Shown here piece by piece: positions 51,525 through 60,701 of a DNA stretch of 64,000 bases. The stretch covers positions 1 to 64,000 of the forward strand of contig JBAZED010000002.1 of NCBI GenBank assembly GCA_041654095.1, in the 5' to 3' direction. Both the position numbers and the translations under genes were made by a program. The DNA is from UBA1424 sp041654095. Its GTDB lineage: Bacteria > Bacillota_I > Bacilli_A > RFN20 > CAG-826. The notes beneath the pieces were generated by a model that saw nothing but the letters and a program-made list of their open reading frames with translations, did not search any database and was not told the origin of the DNA. Numbering within the stretch: the first letter of the stretch is position 1; each line of letters starts with the position of its first letter.

Positions 51525-52597
51525 TAAGAATTCCTCCTTGCGATCTTATGGTTTTTAACTTCATATATAGCGGCGTTTTCTACCTCGAGGGAAGTCGAAG
51601 TAATAAACACTTGTTCGAACTTTGTTAAGAAAGATATTAATCTTTCTTTGTTTTCGTCATCCAATTCTGACATCACGTCATCGAGAACGACGATTGGCCT
51701 TTTGTCCTTGTCTTCGATTAAGAAGTAGGGACTCAGCGTCAAGGCTAAGGCCAGGATGCGGTTTTCGCCTTGCGAGCCGTATTTTGCGACATCTTTGCCG
51801 TTGAGGCTCATTTTGAAGTCTTCGCGATGTGGGCCGATGGATGTCACCTTTTTCTTCAAATCGCCGTCCAGCGCTTTGCTAAACGCGCTTTTTGCGTTGG
51901 TTTTGTACGCTCCGTCCGGTCTCACGAATGGTTGATACCGAATTCGGGCGTTTTCTTTCTCGCCTTTGATGGAAGTGACGATTTTCGACAAGACCTTGTT
52001 GATTTGCTCGACGTACATCTCGCGGTAACGAATGACTTTTTCAGCGATATCGATGAGCAAATCGGTGACGATTTCGAGCTGTGTCGCGTTAGGCTTATCA
52101 GACTTAAGCAGTTCGTTTCTCTCTCGTAAGACGCGCTCGTATTTGGTGATGTATTCCAAATATACAGTCGATTGCTTGGAGAGGCTTATGTCGAGGAAGT
52201 CTCGACGCGCTTTAGGCGATTCTTTGAAGAGGGCGACACTCGGGGGTTCAAAGACAACCACATTTATTAATTCGCTGAGCTCAGATAGGCGGTTGATGCT
52301 TTTGAGATTGCAACTTATTTTTTTCCCAGAGTTCGTGATGACGACATTGATTTTCTTTTTAATGTTCCCCTCAAGAACTTCGGCATCGATCGCCGCAAAG
52401 CTTTTTTGTTCTTTGATCAGGTCGGCATCCTCCGCGGTGCGAAACGAACGAGCGAGAGACAAGTAGTGAATTGCTTCGACTATGTTGGTCTTGCCCTCGG
52501 CGTTTTCGCCAAGGATGACGCTTAAGCCTTTATCAAAAATTAAATCGACGCTGTCGTAACTTCTAAAGTTCCGCAGAACTAGTTTGCGAATGATCAT
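51524..52597 (-). CDS. recF: Recombination protein RecF
   Basis: A 357-residue RecF ATPase. Walker A is GENAEGKTNIVEAI (about residues 31-44), the signature is KYGSQGENRILALALTL, and Walker B is RPIVVLDDVMSELD. It helps load RecA at gaps. The start overlaps the S4 gene by 4 bp and its stop overlaps gyrB by 1 base, so all three are translationally coupled. The order S4-recF-gyrB-gyrA is the classical Gram-positive one. Confidence 0.95.
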   Translation of the reverse strand: MIIRKLVLRNFRSYDSVDLIFDKGLSVILGENAEGKTNIVEAIHYLSLARSFRTAEDADLIKEQKSFAAIDAEVLEGNIKKKINVVITNSGKKISCNLKSINRLSELSELINVVVFEPPSVALFKESPKARRDFLDISLSKQSTVYLEYITKYERVLRERNELLKSDKPNATQLEIVTDLLIDIAEKVIRYREMYVEQINKVLSKIVTSIKGEKENARIRYQPFVRPDGAYKTNAKSAFSKALDGDLKKKVTSIGPHREDFKMSLNGKDVAKYGSQGENRILALALTLSPYFLIEDKDKRPIVVLDDVMSELDDENKERLISFLTKFEQVFITSTSLEVENAAIYEVKNHKIARRNS

Positions 52598-52818
52598 TGT
52601 TGAACGATGCGATAGGCATTTCCTTCGATTTCGACAACATTCAGATTTCGCAATTTCCTTCCTCGCCGATTGTCACTCACGCCATCGATGAGAATATCGT
52701 GGGTAGTAAGATAGCTTTTTGCTTCGCCTCCCGAACCGATCAAGTCCGCGATTTTCAGCATCTGCCCGAGGGTAATAAAAGCGGTCGAAATGCGAATTTC
52801 CACCGTTTTTTTAATCAT
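52594..52818 (-). CDS. yaaA: S4-domain RNA-binding protein (YaaA/RlbA-like)
   Basis: A 74-residue S4-like protein: ITLGQMLKIADLIGSGGEAKSYLTTHDILIDGVSDNRRGRKL, with the RNA-binding core. It is the standard small gene between dnaN and recF in Gram-positives. A promoter lies upstream at 52850 (TATAAT), and GAAGGG is 7 nt before the ATG. It overlaps recF by 4 bp. Role in ribosome maturation is proposed for homologues. Confidence 0.88.
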   Translation of the reverse strand: MIKKTVEIRISTAFITLGQMLKIADLIGSGGEAKSYLTTHDILIDGVSDNRRGRKLRNLNVVEIEGNAYRIVQQ

Positions 52819-52849
52819 AAAAAAACCCTTCTTTTTTACTCACAAGAAT

Positions 52850-52855
52850 ATTATA
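52850..52855 (-). promoter_or_regulatory. -10 box of the S4-recF-gyrBA operon
   Basis: TATAAT on the minus strand, preceded by GTG, 31 nt before the S4 gene's ATG. The -35 is weak and overlaps the dnaN terminator. It splits dnaN from the S4-recF-gyrB unit. Confidence 0.55.
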
Positions 52856-52871
52856 CACTATATAAAAGAAA

Positions 52872-52891
52872 AAGGGAATATTAATTCCCTT
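52872..52891 (-). terminator. Terminator after dnaN
   Basis: AAGGGAAT (52872-52879) and ATTCCCTT (52884-52891) form a perfect stem; on the minus strand TTTTCTTTT follows. Confidence 0.85.
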
Positions 52892-52926
52892 GCTGAACAT
52901 ATGTGGATTTCTTGCCTTTATTCGGC

Positions 52927-54048
52927 TCAGAAGGTGCGTACAGGGGTGACTAACTGAACGACCGAGTCATCTTTGCTGTTCTTAATTACAAACGGCTTCA
53001 TTTCGCCTATAAACGCCACCGTCACATCCTCGGCTTTTACGGCGCGAATGGCTGCGATGACATATTCGCTGTTGAAGCTCATTTCTAGGCGATCGCCGCT
53101 GAATTGGAAAGTCGAAATTTTTTCGTTAGCCGATCCGACTTGGGCCGACTTGCTGGCGACCTCGAGGGCGTCTTCGGTCATCGATAGCTTAACGACGTTT
53201 TCTCGTTCGACCGAAAGAAGCGAGGCTCTTTCCATCGCGGAAATCAATTCTTGAGAATTAACTTCGAGGAAATAATTGAACGTCTTGGGTATGATATTCT
53301 TGGTGTTTGGGTATTCGCCGTTAATCAAGCGGGAAGACACAAGTGTGTTGTCGAAAGAAAATAAAATTTTCTTATCGCTGACGGCCAGTGTAACTTTATG
53401 AGCGCTTTCAAACATCTTTGTGATTTCAACCAACGTGCGTGCTGGAACGTTCGACGAAAATGAAACGACATCGTCGACGCTAATTTCTTTGCGAGCCAAC
53501 CTAGCCGAGTCGGTGGCGGTGGCGATCAATTTGCCGCTAGAAGCCTCGAGGTTAACGGCCGTAAGAATCGGGCGCTGTTCTTTGTTCGATGCGGCGAAGG
53601 CGGTCTGATCGACGAGCTTAGCGAAGTCTTGGCAAGGGAGTTCAAAAACAACTCCTGTGGGTTCTAGGTCGACTTCTGGATATTCATCAGCTCTAATCGA
53701 ATTAAGTTTGAAACTTGATTTCCCGTCATCGATTTTTACGATGGTTTCATCAACGACCTCGATGGCGAGCTCTTCGCCTTCCATCCTTCTGGCGATTTCG
53801 GTAATTATTTTACTGGCAACAAGGGTAGCGCCATATTTGGCATTGCGAATTATTTCGCGTTCGCCGATCATGTTTGGAACAAGTGTATTGATGGTTAGCT
53901 CGTTGTTCCCACCGATGATCGTCAGTCCTTTTTCATTGAGAACTAACTTGAGATTCATTAAAAGCGGAACCGGCACTTTCGAGCCGATTGCTTTGGCGGC
54001 TATCGTCAAGCCTTTAAGTAGCTGTTCGCGATTTATCGTTAGTCTCAT
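52927..54048 (-). CDS. dnaN: DNA polymerase III sliding clamp (beta subunit)
   Basis: A 373-residue clamp: three repeated domains (about residues 1-125, 126-245, 246-373). MRLTINREQLLKGLTIAAKAI opens it, LSGRTLV-like SSNVPARTLVEITKM lies in the middle, and the C-terminal MEMSFN-like LEMSFNSEYVIAAIRAV and VVQLVTPVRTF close it; family members normally end with PMR(I/L), here TPVRTF. It follows dnaA across 136 bp, which holds a perfect DnaA box. AAGGAGAAAAG lies before the ATG. Confidence 0.96.
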   Translation of the reverse strand: MRLTINREQLLKGLTIAAKAIGSKVPVPLLMNLKLVLNEKGLTIIGGNNELTINTLVPNMIGEREIIRNAKYGATLVASKIITEIARRMEGEELAIEVVDETIVKIDDGKSSFKLNSIRADEYPEVDLEPTGVVFELPCQDFAKLVDQTAFAASNKEQRPILTAVNLEASSGKLIATATDSARLARKEISVDDVVSFSSNVPARTLVEITKMFESAHKVTLAVSDKKILFSFDNTLVSSRLINGEYPNTKNIIPKTFNYFLEVNSQELISAMERASLLSVERENVVKLSMTEDALEVASKSAQVGSANEKISTFQFSGDRLEMSFNSEYVIAAIRAVKAEDVTVAFIGEMKPFVIKNSKDDSVVQLVTPVRTF

Positions 54049-54096
54049 TTCTTTTCTCCTTAAGAATAAAGAATTAATAATTAGCGCTGTGGATTG

Positions 54097-54105
54097 TGTG
54101 GATAA
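54097..54105 (-). promoter_or_regulatory. Perfect DnaA box between dnaA and dnaN
   Basis: TTATCCACA on the minus strand (plus: TGTGGATAA), the only exact consensus box seen near the origin. A second, weaker TGTGGATTG lies just upstream at about 54089. Confidence 0.75.
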
Positions 54106-54184
54106 CCGTTTCGGTTCTCCGTCGCCTTCTTAGTAATTGTATCATATCGACATTGTCGTATGTACATTTTTTATTTTATAAACA

Positions 54185-55540
54185 TTACTTTTTCAAACGC
54201 TTTTTCAAATCGTTAATCGCCGTTTGTAGACCAACATCATTTTTCAACGCTTTATCCACTTTTTCGACGGCGTTCATAACAGTCGTGTGGTCCTTGCCTC
54301 CGAACGCCGCTCCGATTTTGGTCAGAGGAACGTCGAGCATCGAGCGAATTAGGTACATCGCGATATGGCGGGCCATAGCTATTTGGCTGGTTCTGATCTT
54401 ACCGACCAATTGCGACGGGGTCAGGTTGTAATAATCGGCGACGACGTTGATGATCTTGGTCTCGCTCAATTTAGTTTTAGTTTCTTTAACATCGATTAGC
54501 GACTGGACGGATTCAATGGCCACACCCATGTCGATGTGCGCGGTTGGTTTAATGTTAATTGTATAGAACAACAAACGGTTAAATGCACCCTCTAATTCGC
54601 GCACGTTTTTCGAAAACTTCTCCGCAAAAAAAGCTAGCACATCATCGTCGAAATTGGCAATATCGAGGTTATTTGCAGAGATTTTAAGTTTTAGTATTTC
54701 GATGCAAGTCGCAACGTCGGGAGTGGCGATATTAACAGTTAATCCGGCGTTAAATCTCGACACCAAACGCGCTTCTACGCCTTGCAACTCACCGGGGTGC
54801 TTATCGCTTGTCAAGACGATTTGTTTTCCGGCGTTGACCATCGACGAAAAGATGTAAAAAAACATTTCTTCAGTCTTCGATTTATTAGCTAAAAATTGAA
54901 TGTCATCGATTAACAAAACATCGATTCCCTTAAAATAATCTTTAAGGTTTTCGCCCTCTTTATCCCCGGTTACGTACTTGATAAACTCCTCGAAAAAATC
55001 CTCGGTCGATAAATATAGAACTTTGCTTACGGGCGCGTTTTCCCTTATATAATTGCCGATGGCGTGGAGGAGGTGCGTTTTTCCCAGTCCAGATTGCGAA
55101 TAGATGAACAAAGGATTGTATAGTTTGCCGGGAGTCGACGCGATCATGAGGGCCGCTTGATAAGCTTCTCGATTTGATGAGCCGACAACGAAATTATCGA
55201 ACGTCAGTTTTGAGTTGATGTACGAGCTGGCAAAAAAGGTCGGTTTACTCGGCGCTTGTTTGATGACGGTCTGAACTTCGCTTGATTGAACAAATTTGAG
55301 TTTGAAGTCTGTCTCGGTGCATTCGCGAACAACACCGGTTAACATGTCGAGATATTTAGTTGAGAGAAGATTGGCGGCCAACCCTGAGTTGACGACGACC
55401 ACCATCATGTCACCATCGATGCTATTAATATACGAACCACTGAGGAACGTATCATAGATACGAGCGTCATTGATTCGGCTTTTTGTGCTTTCGAGGATTC
55501 GATCCCACAACTTTGTGATTTCTGAGATTGTGCTGGTCAT
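54185..55540 (-). CDS. dnaA: Replication initiator DnaA
   Basis: About 451 residues. Domain I (about 1-85), a short linker, then AAA+ domain III (about 105-325) with FNFVVG-like FDNFVVGSSNREAYQAA, Walker A SQSGLGKTHLLHAIGN and Walker B VLLIDDIQFL; domain IV ends with the DnaA-box-binding signature AAFGGKDHTTVMNAVEKV. The ATG at 55540 is used, since GGAGG lies 8 nt upstream; the frame open to 55624 has no support. It opens oriC DNA at the region to its right. Confidence 0.96.
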   Translation of the reverse strand: MTSTISEITKLWDRILESTKSRINDARIYDTFLSGSYINSIDGDMMVVVVNSGLAANLLSTKYLDMLTGVVRECTETDFKLKFVQSSEVQTVIKQAPSKPTFFASSYINSKLTFDNFVVGSSNREAYQAALMIASTPGKLYNPLFIYSQSGLGKTHLLHAIGNYIRENAPVSKVLYLSTEDFFEEFIKYVTGDKEGENLKDYFKGIDVLLIDDIQFLANKSKTEEMFFYIFSSMVNAGKQIVLTSDKHPGELQGVEARLVSRFNAGLTVNIATPDVATCIEILKLKISANNLDIANFDDDVLAFFAEKFSKNVRELEGAFNRLLFYTINIKPTAHIDMGVAIESVQSLIDVKETKTKLSETKIINVVADYYNLTPSQLVGKIRTSQIAMARHIAMYLIRSMLDVPLTKIGAAFGGKDHTTVMNAVEKVDKALKNDVGLQTAINDLKKRLKK

Positions 55541-56024
55541 AAGCAATCCTCCAAGTACATAAAAATATAACATATCCACAGGCGAAAAACACCCGAAAAA
55601 GCACCGAAATTTAGTTTTCCACATTTTGTCGCAAAAAACGGTCGATTTGGCGCGATAATTTCACTATCCACAAAATGATAATGTGGAAAACTTGTGGAAA
55701 GGCAATTGTGGAAATAGAGACGGGGAGCATGTTGGCATGTATTCACAATCGCCTCTTGTTGTTCACAGGAAATAATTCCGATTTTATCGACACATTTATG
55801 ATATTTGCACCAGAAAATTTCACCGAATTAACATTCTGCGAGTAAGTGAAAATTCCCCACACCATCACGGAGAAACATTACAATTTTATTCAAGTTTTAG
55901 TGGAAAGGACTTCATCAAACGCATCGTTCCCATTTTATTCGTTATGCGCCTAAGTATTTAATTGACTTAATATACATTAAACTATATAATCATTTCGCGT
56001 AATCACACACGAGGAGATTAGATT
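55541..56024. other. Candidate replication origin (oriC)
   Basis: A 484-bp gap between divergent dnaA and rpmH. It holds at least eight DnaA-box-like sites with one mismatch to TTATNCACA: 55572 (ATATCCACA), 55615 (TTTTCCACA), 55664 (CTATCCACA), 55682, 55693 and 55707 (inverted, xxTTCCACA), 55739 (GTATTCACA), 55759 (TTGTTCACA), and 55784 (TTATCGACA). They cluster at 55572-55792; an AT-rich stretch to about 56,000 can be the unwinding element. Transcription diverges here. None is a perfect TTATCCACA. Confidence 0.8.
55962..55990 (+). promoter_or_regulatory. Promoter of rpmH
   Basis: TTGACT (55962-55967), 17 bp, TATAAT (55985-55990): near-consensus sigma-A promoter. The leader to the ATG at 56025 is about 27 nt and contains GAGGAGA. 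Confidence 0.85.
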
Positions 56025-56159
56025 ATGAAAAGAACGTATCAACCCAGCAAGAAAAAACATTCTGCCGTCCATGGTTTTCGAGAGAGAATGAAAACCGCTA
56101 ACGGCCGTAAGGTTTTATCGAAACGCCGCGAAAAAGGAAGAGCGGTTTTATCCGCTTAA
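56025..56159 (+). CDS. rpmH: 50S ribosomal protein L34
   Basis: 44 residues, starting MKRTYQPSKKKH and ending in KRREKGRAVLSA; it carries the invariant basic L34 core (GFRERM, ANGRKVLSKRR). GAGGAGA is 8-9 nt upstream of the ATG. It is the first gene to the right of the origin and is followed by rnpA, the standard order. The gene was read directly; it is too short for simple ORF calling. Confidence 0.97.
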   Translation: MKRTYQPSKKKHSAVHGFRERMKTANGRKVLSKRREKGRAVLSA

Positions 56160-56193
56160 TCTTTTTGATTTTTACTTTTCAAGGGAGACGAGC

Positions 56194-56541
56194 GTGAAAA
56201 GGCAGTTCCGCATACGAAAGGCAGAAGACTTCCAGCGCATTATTCACTCTTCTTGTTTTGTTAAAAACCAACTATTCGTTGTCTACTACCAAAAAAACGA
56301 ACTTGAGTATTCACGAATTGGCATCTCGATTCCGAAAAGAATCGGTATCGCCGTAATTCGTAACCGGATCAAGCGACAAATCAAAGCCATTCTGCATGAA
56401 ACCCTCGACGCCGACAAACCCATCGACTATGTAATTGTTCCCAGACACAATTATCAAGTCGACCAATTTAAAAAAAGTCGCGACGCCTTGAAGGGTCTTC
56501 TCGAAAAGATCGGAGACCACAATTTTGAAAAAATCAACTAA
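56194..56541 (+). CDS. rnpA: Ribonuclease P protein component
   Basis: A 115-residue RnpA with the signature RNRIKRQIKAILHE (about residues 58-71). It starts MKRQFRIRKAEDFQRI. The start is a GTG (56194) with AAGGGAG upstream. The stop lies inside yidC (17-bp overlap). It binds the RNase P RNA to mature 5' ends of tRNA. Confidence 0.94.
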   Translation: MKRQFRIRKAEDFQRIIHSSCFVKNQLFVVYYQKNELEYSRIGISIPKRIGIAVIRNRIKRQIKAILHETLDADKPIDYVIVPRHNYQVDQFKKSRDALKGLLEKIGDHNFEKIN

Positions 56542-57958
56542 GCGCATACTTACTTTCGGCGGCCTTCTTTTCGCTGTCGTTTTGATCAGCGGGTGCACGG
56601 CGAGTTTTTGCTCGAACGACGATATGGCCAATATCATGTACACCTACGAAAAAGGCATATCTTTATATCAAGACAACGCTGAAGCGGGAGCTGAGGTTTT
56701 CTCTGGTAACGCAACTCTTAAAAGAGTTATTGATAAGGAAAACTCCCCGTTACTCAAAGAGATCGTCGCTTCTTCCGAAGCCAATAAAATCAATGTTCCC
56801 ACCGATACCTATTTTGTCGGCATCGATCAATTTGTTCTCGAGAATGCTCTTGAGCATCAATACGGAATCGATGTTGATTTCACCACCATCGACGCCGCTA
56901 AAGCCAACACCGCTCTAGAAAATTATGGCTACCTAAAATTTGCGGGCTATAGCGATGACAACACCTTGTTTGAAAACTGGAAATTATGGACTGCCAATCT
57001 GCGCATGAGTCTGGGAACCGAACAAGTACCGAACCAAGATTTCGCTAAACTCTATCAAGAAAAAATCACTTCGACGACATCAGCGTATCGCGCTTGCTTA
57101 GCTATCAGCGATGGCAAATACGGCAAATACGGCAGCGACGGCAACACCGAAGCTTTTATCGAAGGCAAGACGTGGGCTTATGCATGGTCCAAAGGACCAA
57201 TCGAAGGTCTTTTGGTCTATCCCGTCGCCTACCTAGTTGATTTCTTCTCGGTTTCATTTGGCATGAACGGCTGGGGGCAAATCGGAGCCGTCGCCCTTGT
57301 TACCTTGATCGTTCGCGCCCTTATTTTGCTGACGACTCTCAAGTCGACTATGGGGCAGCAAAAAATGCAAGCCCTCCAACCCGAACTTGCTAAAATCCAA
57401 CAGAAATATCCAAACTCCAACACGAATCAAGCTGAAAAGCAACGCTTGGCTCAGGAGCAGATGGCGCTTTATAAGCGGCACAAAATCAATCCGCTCGGCC
57501 AAATTCTCGTTTTGATTATTCAGTTCCCGGTCTTTATTGCGGTCTGGGGCGCGATGACAGGCGCGGCTGTCTTATCATCTGACGCCGTCTTAGGCTTAAA
57601 CCTGAGCGCCGGTTTAGGAACCGCCATTCTCAACGTCGCGGGTTGGCCCAATATTTCGGGCTGGTGGACCGCGGTGGTCTTATTTGTTTTAATGGGCCTT
57701 GCGCAATTCGTTTCGATGAAACTCCCGCAGTGGATGCAAAAAGCCCGGACCAAAAATGTCAAACGCTTAACCAAGAATCCGGCTGAAGATAAGCAGGCCA
57801 AGCAAATGAAGTGGTTCAGTAATATCATGCTGATTATGATCATCGTCATGGGCTTCAGTCTCCCGGCCGCGATGGGTGTCTACTGGTTCATCGGGGCGAT
57901 TATATCGATAGTCCAAACCTTAATCATGCAGACGATTATGGCTCGCGCTAAAAAGTAA
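56525..57958 (+). CDS. yidC: Membrane insertase YidC (lipoprotein form)
   Basis: A 477-residue insertase. A signal peptide with lipobox ISGC (Cys24) marks the Gram-positive lipoprotein type. A long extracytosolic part (about residues 25-225) precedes the five-helix core: WGQIGAVALVTLIVRALILL, the amphipathic LQPELAKIQQKYPNSN, GQILVLIIQFPVFIAVWGAM, WWTAVVLFVLMGLAQFVSM and AAMGVYWFIGAIISIVQTLIM. The conserved positively charged Arg (IVRAL) is present. The extracytosolic part is large compared with B. subtilis SpoIIIJ/YqjG (about 255 residues). Start is TTG (56525), with GGAG 9 nt before, inside rnpA. Confidence 0.94.
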   Translation: MKKSTKRILTFGGLLFAVVLISGCTASFCSNDDMANIMYTYEKGISLYQDNAEAGAEVFSGNATLKRVIDKENSPLLKEIVASSEANKINVPTDTYFVGIDQFVLENALEHQYGIDVDFTTIDAAKANTALENYGYLKFAGYSDDNTLFENWKLWTANLRMSLGTEQVPNQDFAKLYQEKITSTTSAYRACLAISDGKYGKYGSDGNTEAFIEGKTWAYAWSKGPIEGLLVYPVAYLVDFFSVSFGMNGWGQIGAVALVTLIVRALILLTTLKSTMGQQKMQALQPELAKIQQKYPNSNTNQAEKQRLAQEQMALYKRHKINPLGQILVLIIQFPVFIAVWGAMTGAAVLSSDAVLGLNLSAGLGTAILNVAGWPNISGWWTAVVLFVLMGLAQFVSMKLPQWMQKARTKNVKRLTKNPAEDKQAKQMKWFSNIMLIMIIVMGFSLPAAMGVYWFIGAIISIVQTLIMQTIMARAKK

Positions 57959-57970
57959 CGGAGGTTTTTT

Positions 57971-58567
57971 ATGAAAAAATATCAAGCTAAAACGGTCGAA
58001 GAAGCCGTCAATCTCGCCGCTCAAGAATTAGGTATCTTGCCCAGCGATGTCAATTTTGCGATTCAGGAAGAGAAAAAAGGATTATTTAAAAAAGTCACAA
58101 TTGAAGTTTATGAACTCAGCGATGCCATCGAATTCTCTGAAAAATACATCAAAGATGTAACCGATGCCCTCGGCATCCAATCCGAGACGACCACGACGCT
58201 AAAAGACGACATCATCCACATCTCGATCAACTCCGACCACAATCCAATCTTGATCGGCAAAAATGGCAACACGCTTCAGGCCCTCAATGAATTGACGAGG
58301 CTTGCGGTATCCTCGAAATTTAAAAAGAGATTCAGAATCCTCCTCGATATCAACGACTATAAAGACGGTAAATATTCCCGCGTCGCCTTTACCGCCCGCA
58401 GAGCCGCCAAAGAAGTTCAAAAGACAAGGATGGATGCGACTCTCGATCCGATGCCGGCTGACGAAAGACGCGTCGTCCATAACGCCCTCGCCAACTTCTC
58501 GCACATCAAAACCGAATCGGCCGGGGAAGGACATCACCGCGCTGTCGTCATTAAATACGTAGACTAA
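57971..58567 (+). CDS. jag: RNA-binding protein Jag/KhpB
   Basis: A 198-residue protein with the three domains Jag-N (about 1-50, MKKYQAKTVEEAVNLAAQEL), KH (about 80-140, with the GxxG-type loop LIGKNGNTLQAL) and R3H (about 145-198, RRVVHNALANFSHIKTESAGEGHHR). KhpB works with KhpA in RNA binding and cell-length control. GGAGG lies 5-6 nt before the ATG. A terminator at 58571-58591 ends this first block. Confidence 0.94.
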   Translation: MKKYQAKTVEEAVNLAAQELGILPSDVNFAIQEEKKGLFKKVTIEVYELSDAIEFSEKYIKDVTDALGIQSETTTTLKDDIIHISINSDHNPILIGKNGNTLQALNELTRLAVSSKFKKRFRILLDINDYKDGKYSRVAFTARRAAKEVQKTRMDATLDPMPADERRVVHNALANFSHIKTESAGEGHHRAVVIKYVD

Positions 58568-58570
58568 TTA

Positions 58571-58591
58571 AGAGCCATAAGGCTCTTTTTT
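58571..58591 (+). terminator. Terminator after jag
   Basis: AGAGCC-ATAA-GGCTCT (58571-58586) followed by TTTTT. mnmE begins 16 bp after it. Confidence 0.88.
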
Positions 58592-58606
58592 GCCTTAGGT
58601 AACAAG

Positions 58607-59926
58607 ATGCACGAAACGATTGTCGCTCTAGCGACACCACCTCTTAAATCCGCTTTAGCCATCGTCCGCCTCTCAGGAGATGATTGTTTTAATGTCGTCT
58701 CCAAAGTCTTCAGCCACGATTTGCGGGCGCTGATTGAGCGCGGAGTGTTTGTCGGTAACATTCTAAAGGATAATGAGATTATCGATCAAGTCGTGCTCAT
58801 CGCTCATGTCAATCCGAAATCATATACCGGCGAAAATGCCGTCGACATCATCAGCCATGGTTCAATGCTCATCGTTGATGAGATCATCGAATTATTAATT
58901 GGCTCTGGCGCCCGCCTCGCCCTCAATGGCGAATTTTCAGCCCGAGCGTTCATCAACAACAAAATCGATCTCGTTCAAGCCGAAGCGATTAATGACCTGA
59001 TCAACGCCAAAACGATGGAAGCCAAGAGAATTTCAATGTATTCGCTGAAAGGTGAGACGAGCCATTTGGTTTTACCGGTTAAAAAAGCCATCGCTGACTT
59101 GTTAAGTCAGATTGAAGTCAATATCGATTATCCGGAATACGAAGACATCGAAGAAGTGAGCCGCTCGCAAGTTATTTCGGTGTGCTCTTCGATCGTTGCG
59201 GATGTCGCCAAATTAATTCACGAAGGCAAACAAGGACAAATAATTAAAGAAGGCATTAAAGTGGCGATTATCGGCAAACCCAACGTTGGGAAATCGAGCC
59301 TTCTGAACGCGATGATCGGGCAGGAAAAGGCTATTGTCACCAATATTCCCGGAACGACGCGCGACATCGTCGAAGGGGAAATCAACCTAAAAGGCATCAC
59401 CTTGCACATTCTCGACACGGCCGGCATTCGGGAAGTGAACAGCGAAATCGAAAGCATCGGAATTAGCAGAGCTAAAGCCGCGACCGAGGAAGCCGATCTC
59501 GTTATTCTCGTCCTTGATGCAACCGAGCAAGAAGATGACTTCTTTGCCAAACTTATCAAAGATAAGAAGCGCATTATCGTCTATAACAAAGGCGACATCG
59601 CAAAGAGTAAAAAAGAAAATAAGCTGTATATTTCGGCTCTTCATAAAGACATCGATCCCCTCCTTCGCGAAATTACGAAAGCCCTCTCCATCAATCAAGA
59701 AGCTTACGAGCAGCCAAGTCTCAATAACGCGCGGCAACTCGGATTATTGGGCGCCATTCGCGAAAGTCTGCTCCAAGCCGTCAAAGACGCTGAAGACGAC
59801 CAGCCCATCGACCTCGTGAGCGTGAATTTATTGAGTGCGTATAATGCGACTTTAGAAATACTCGGCGAAGGTAACAAAAACGATATCAGCGAAGAGATAT
59901 TTTCTCGTTTTTGTGTTGGTAAATAA
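58607..59926 (+). CDS. mnmE: tRNA modification GTPase MnmE
   Basis: A 439-residue GTPase. The N-terminal folate-binding domain starts TIVALATPPLKSALAIVRLSGD and includes SYTGENAVDIISHGS. The G domain has GKPNVGKSSLLNAM (G1), TNIPGTTRDIVEG (G2), DTAGIRE (G3) and NKGD (G4). The C terminus is FCVGK (the catalytic FCIGK-type motif). It works with MnmG at the wobble uridine; MnmG is not in the window. The gene follows jag as in many Gram-positives. Confidence 0.95.
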   Translation: MHETIVALATPPLKSALAIVRLSGDDCFNVVSKVFSHDLRALIERGVFVGNILKDNEIIDQVVLIAHVNPKSYTGENAVDIISHGSMLIVDEIIELLIGSGARLALNGEFSARAFINNKIDLVQAEAINDLINAKTMEAKRISMYSLKGETSHLVLPVKKAIADLLSQIEVNIDYPEYEDIEEVSRSQVISVCSSIVADVAKLIHEGKQGQIIKEGIKVAIIGKPNVGKSSLLNAMIGQEKAIVTNIPGTTRDIVEGEINLKGITLHILDTAGIREVNSEIESIGISRAKAATEEADLVILVLDATEQEDDFFAKLIKDKKRIIVYNKGDIAKSKKENKLYISALHKDIDPLLREITKALSINQEAYEQPSLNNARQLGLLGAIRESLLQAVKDAEDDQPIDLVSVNLLSAYNATLEILGEGNKNDISEEIFSRFCVGK

Positions 59927-59927
59927 C

Positions 59928-60701
59928 ATGATTGATACGCATTGCCATTTGAATCACGACAAATTTTACGATAATCCTGAAAAGTACATCGCTGAAGCGA
60001 TGGATAAAGGAGTCGAAGCTTTTCTCGTCGTCGGTTACGATTTAAAGTCGTCGCGTCGAGCAGCGGCGTTGGCCAATCGATTTTCAAACGTCTATGCAGC
60101 GGTTGGAATTCATCCGACAGATATCAAGTCCCGTGGCGAAAACGATCTTCAGGAAATAGAAAAAATGCTCGATTTGTCCAAAGTCGTCGGTTACGGCGAA
60201 ATCGGACTCGACTACTACTGGGATAAGAACGAAGCCGAGCAGAAGGCGCAAAAGGAATTCTTCATCAAGCAAATCGAAACAGCAAATCGCCATCGCAAGC
60301 CGATTATCGTCCACACTCGCGAAGCCGCGTACGATACGCACAAACTCCTCGTCGATAATCCACCGAAATACGGCGGTATTATGCATTGCTATTCCGGAAG
60401 TGTTGAGATGGTCTCGAATTACGTGGGATTAGGATTCTATATCTCTCTCGGCGGACCGGTTACTTTCGTGAATGCCAAAACGCCGAAAGAAGTGGCGAGG
60501 GCGACTCCGGCCGACCGGCTTTTAGTTGAAACCGATTCACCCTATCTAGCTCCGCACCCGTTGCGCGGACAGCAAAACGAGCCGAGTTACTTGCCTCTTA
60601 TCTTAGCCGAAATCGCCAGCCTGCGCGGCATTGAAGAAAAGGCGTTGGATAAGCTGACGACCGAGAATTTTAAACGGCTTTTTGGCCTTGCAAAAATATG
60701 A
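59928..60701 (+). CDS. tatD: TatD-family metal-dependent hydrolase
   Basis: About 257 residues. Metal ligands: DTHCHLNH at the N terminus, GEIGLDYYWD (the Glu), VHTREA, MHCYSGS and ETDSPYLAPHPLRG at the C-terminal Asp. Members are 3'-5' exonucleases. The ATG at 59928 follows the mnmE stop by 1 nt. It overlaps rnmV by 4 bp. Frequently found before rnmV and rsmA, as here. Confidence 0.93.
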   Translation: MIDTHCHLNHDKFYDNPEKYIAEAMDKGVEAFLVVGYDLKSSRRAAALANRFSNVYAAVGIHPTDIKSRGENDLQEIEKMLDLSKVVGYGEIGLDYYWDKNEAEQKAQKEFFIKQIETANRHRKPIIVHTREAAYDTHKLLVDNPPKYGGIMHCYSGSVEMVSNYVGLGFYISLGGPVTFVNAKTPKEVARATPADRLLVETDSPYLAPHPLRGQQNEPSYLPLILAEIASLRGIEEKALDKLTTENFKRLFGLAKI

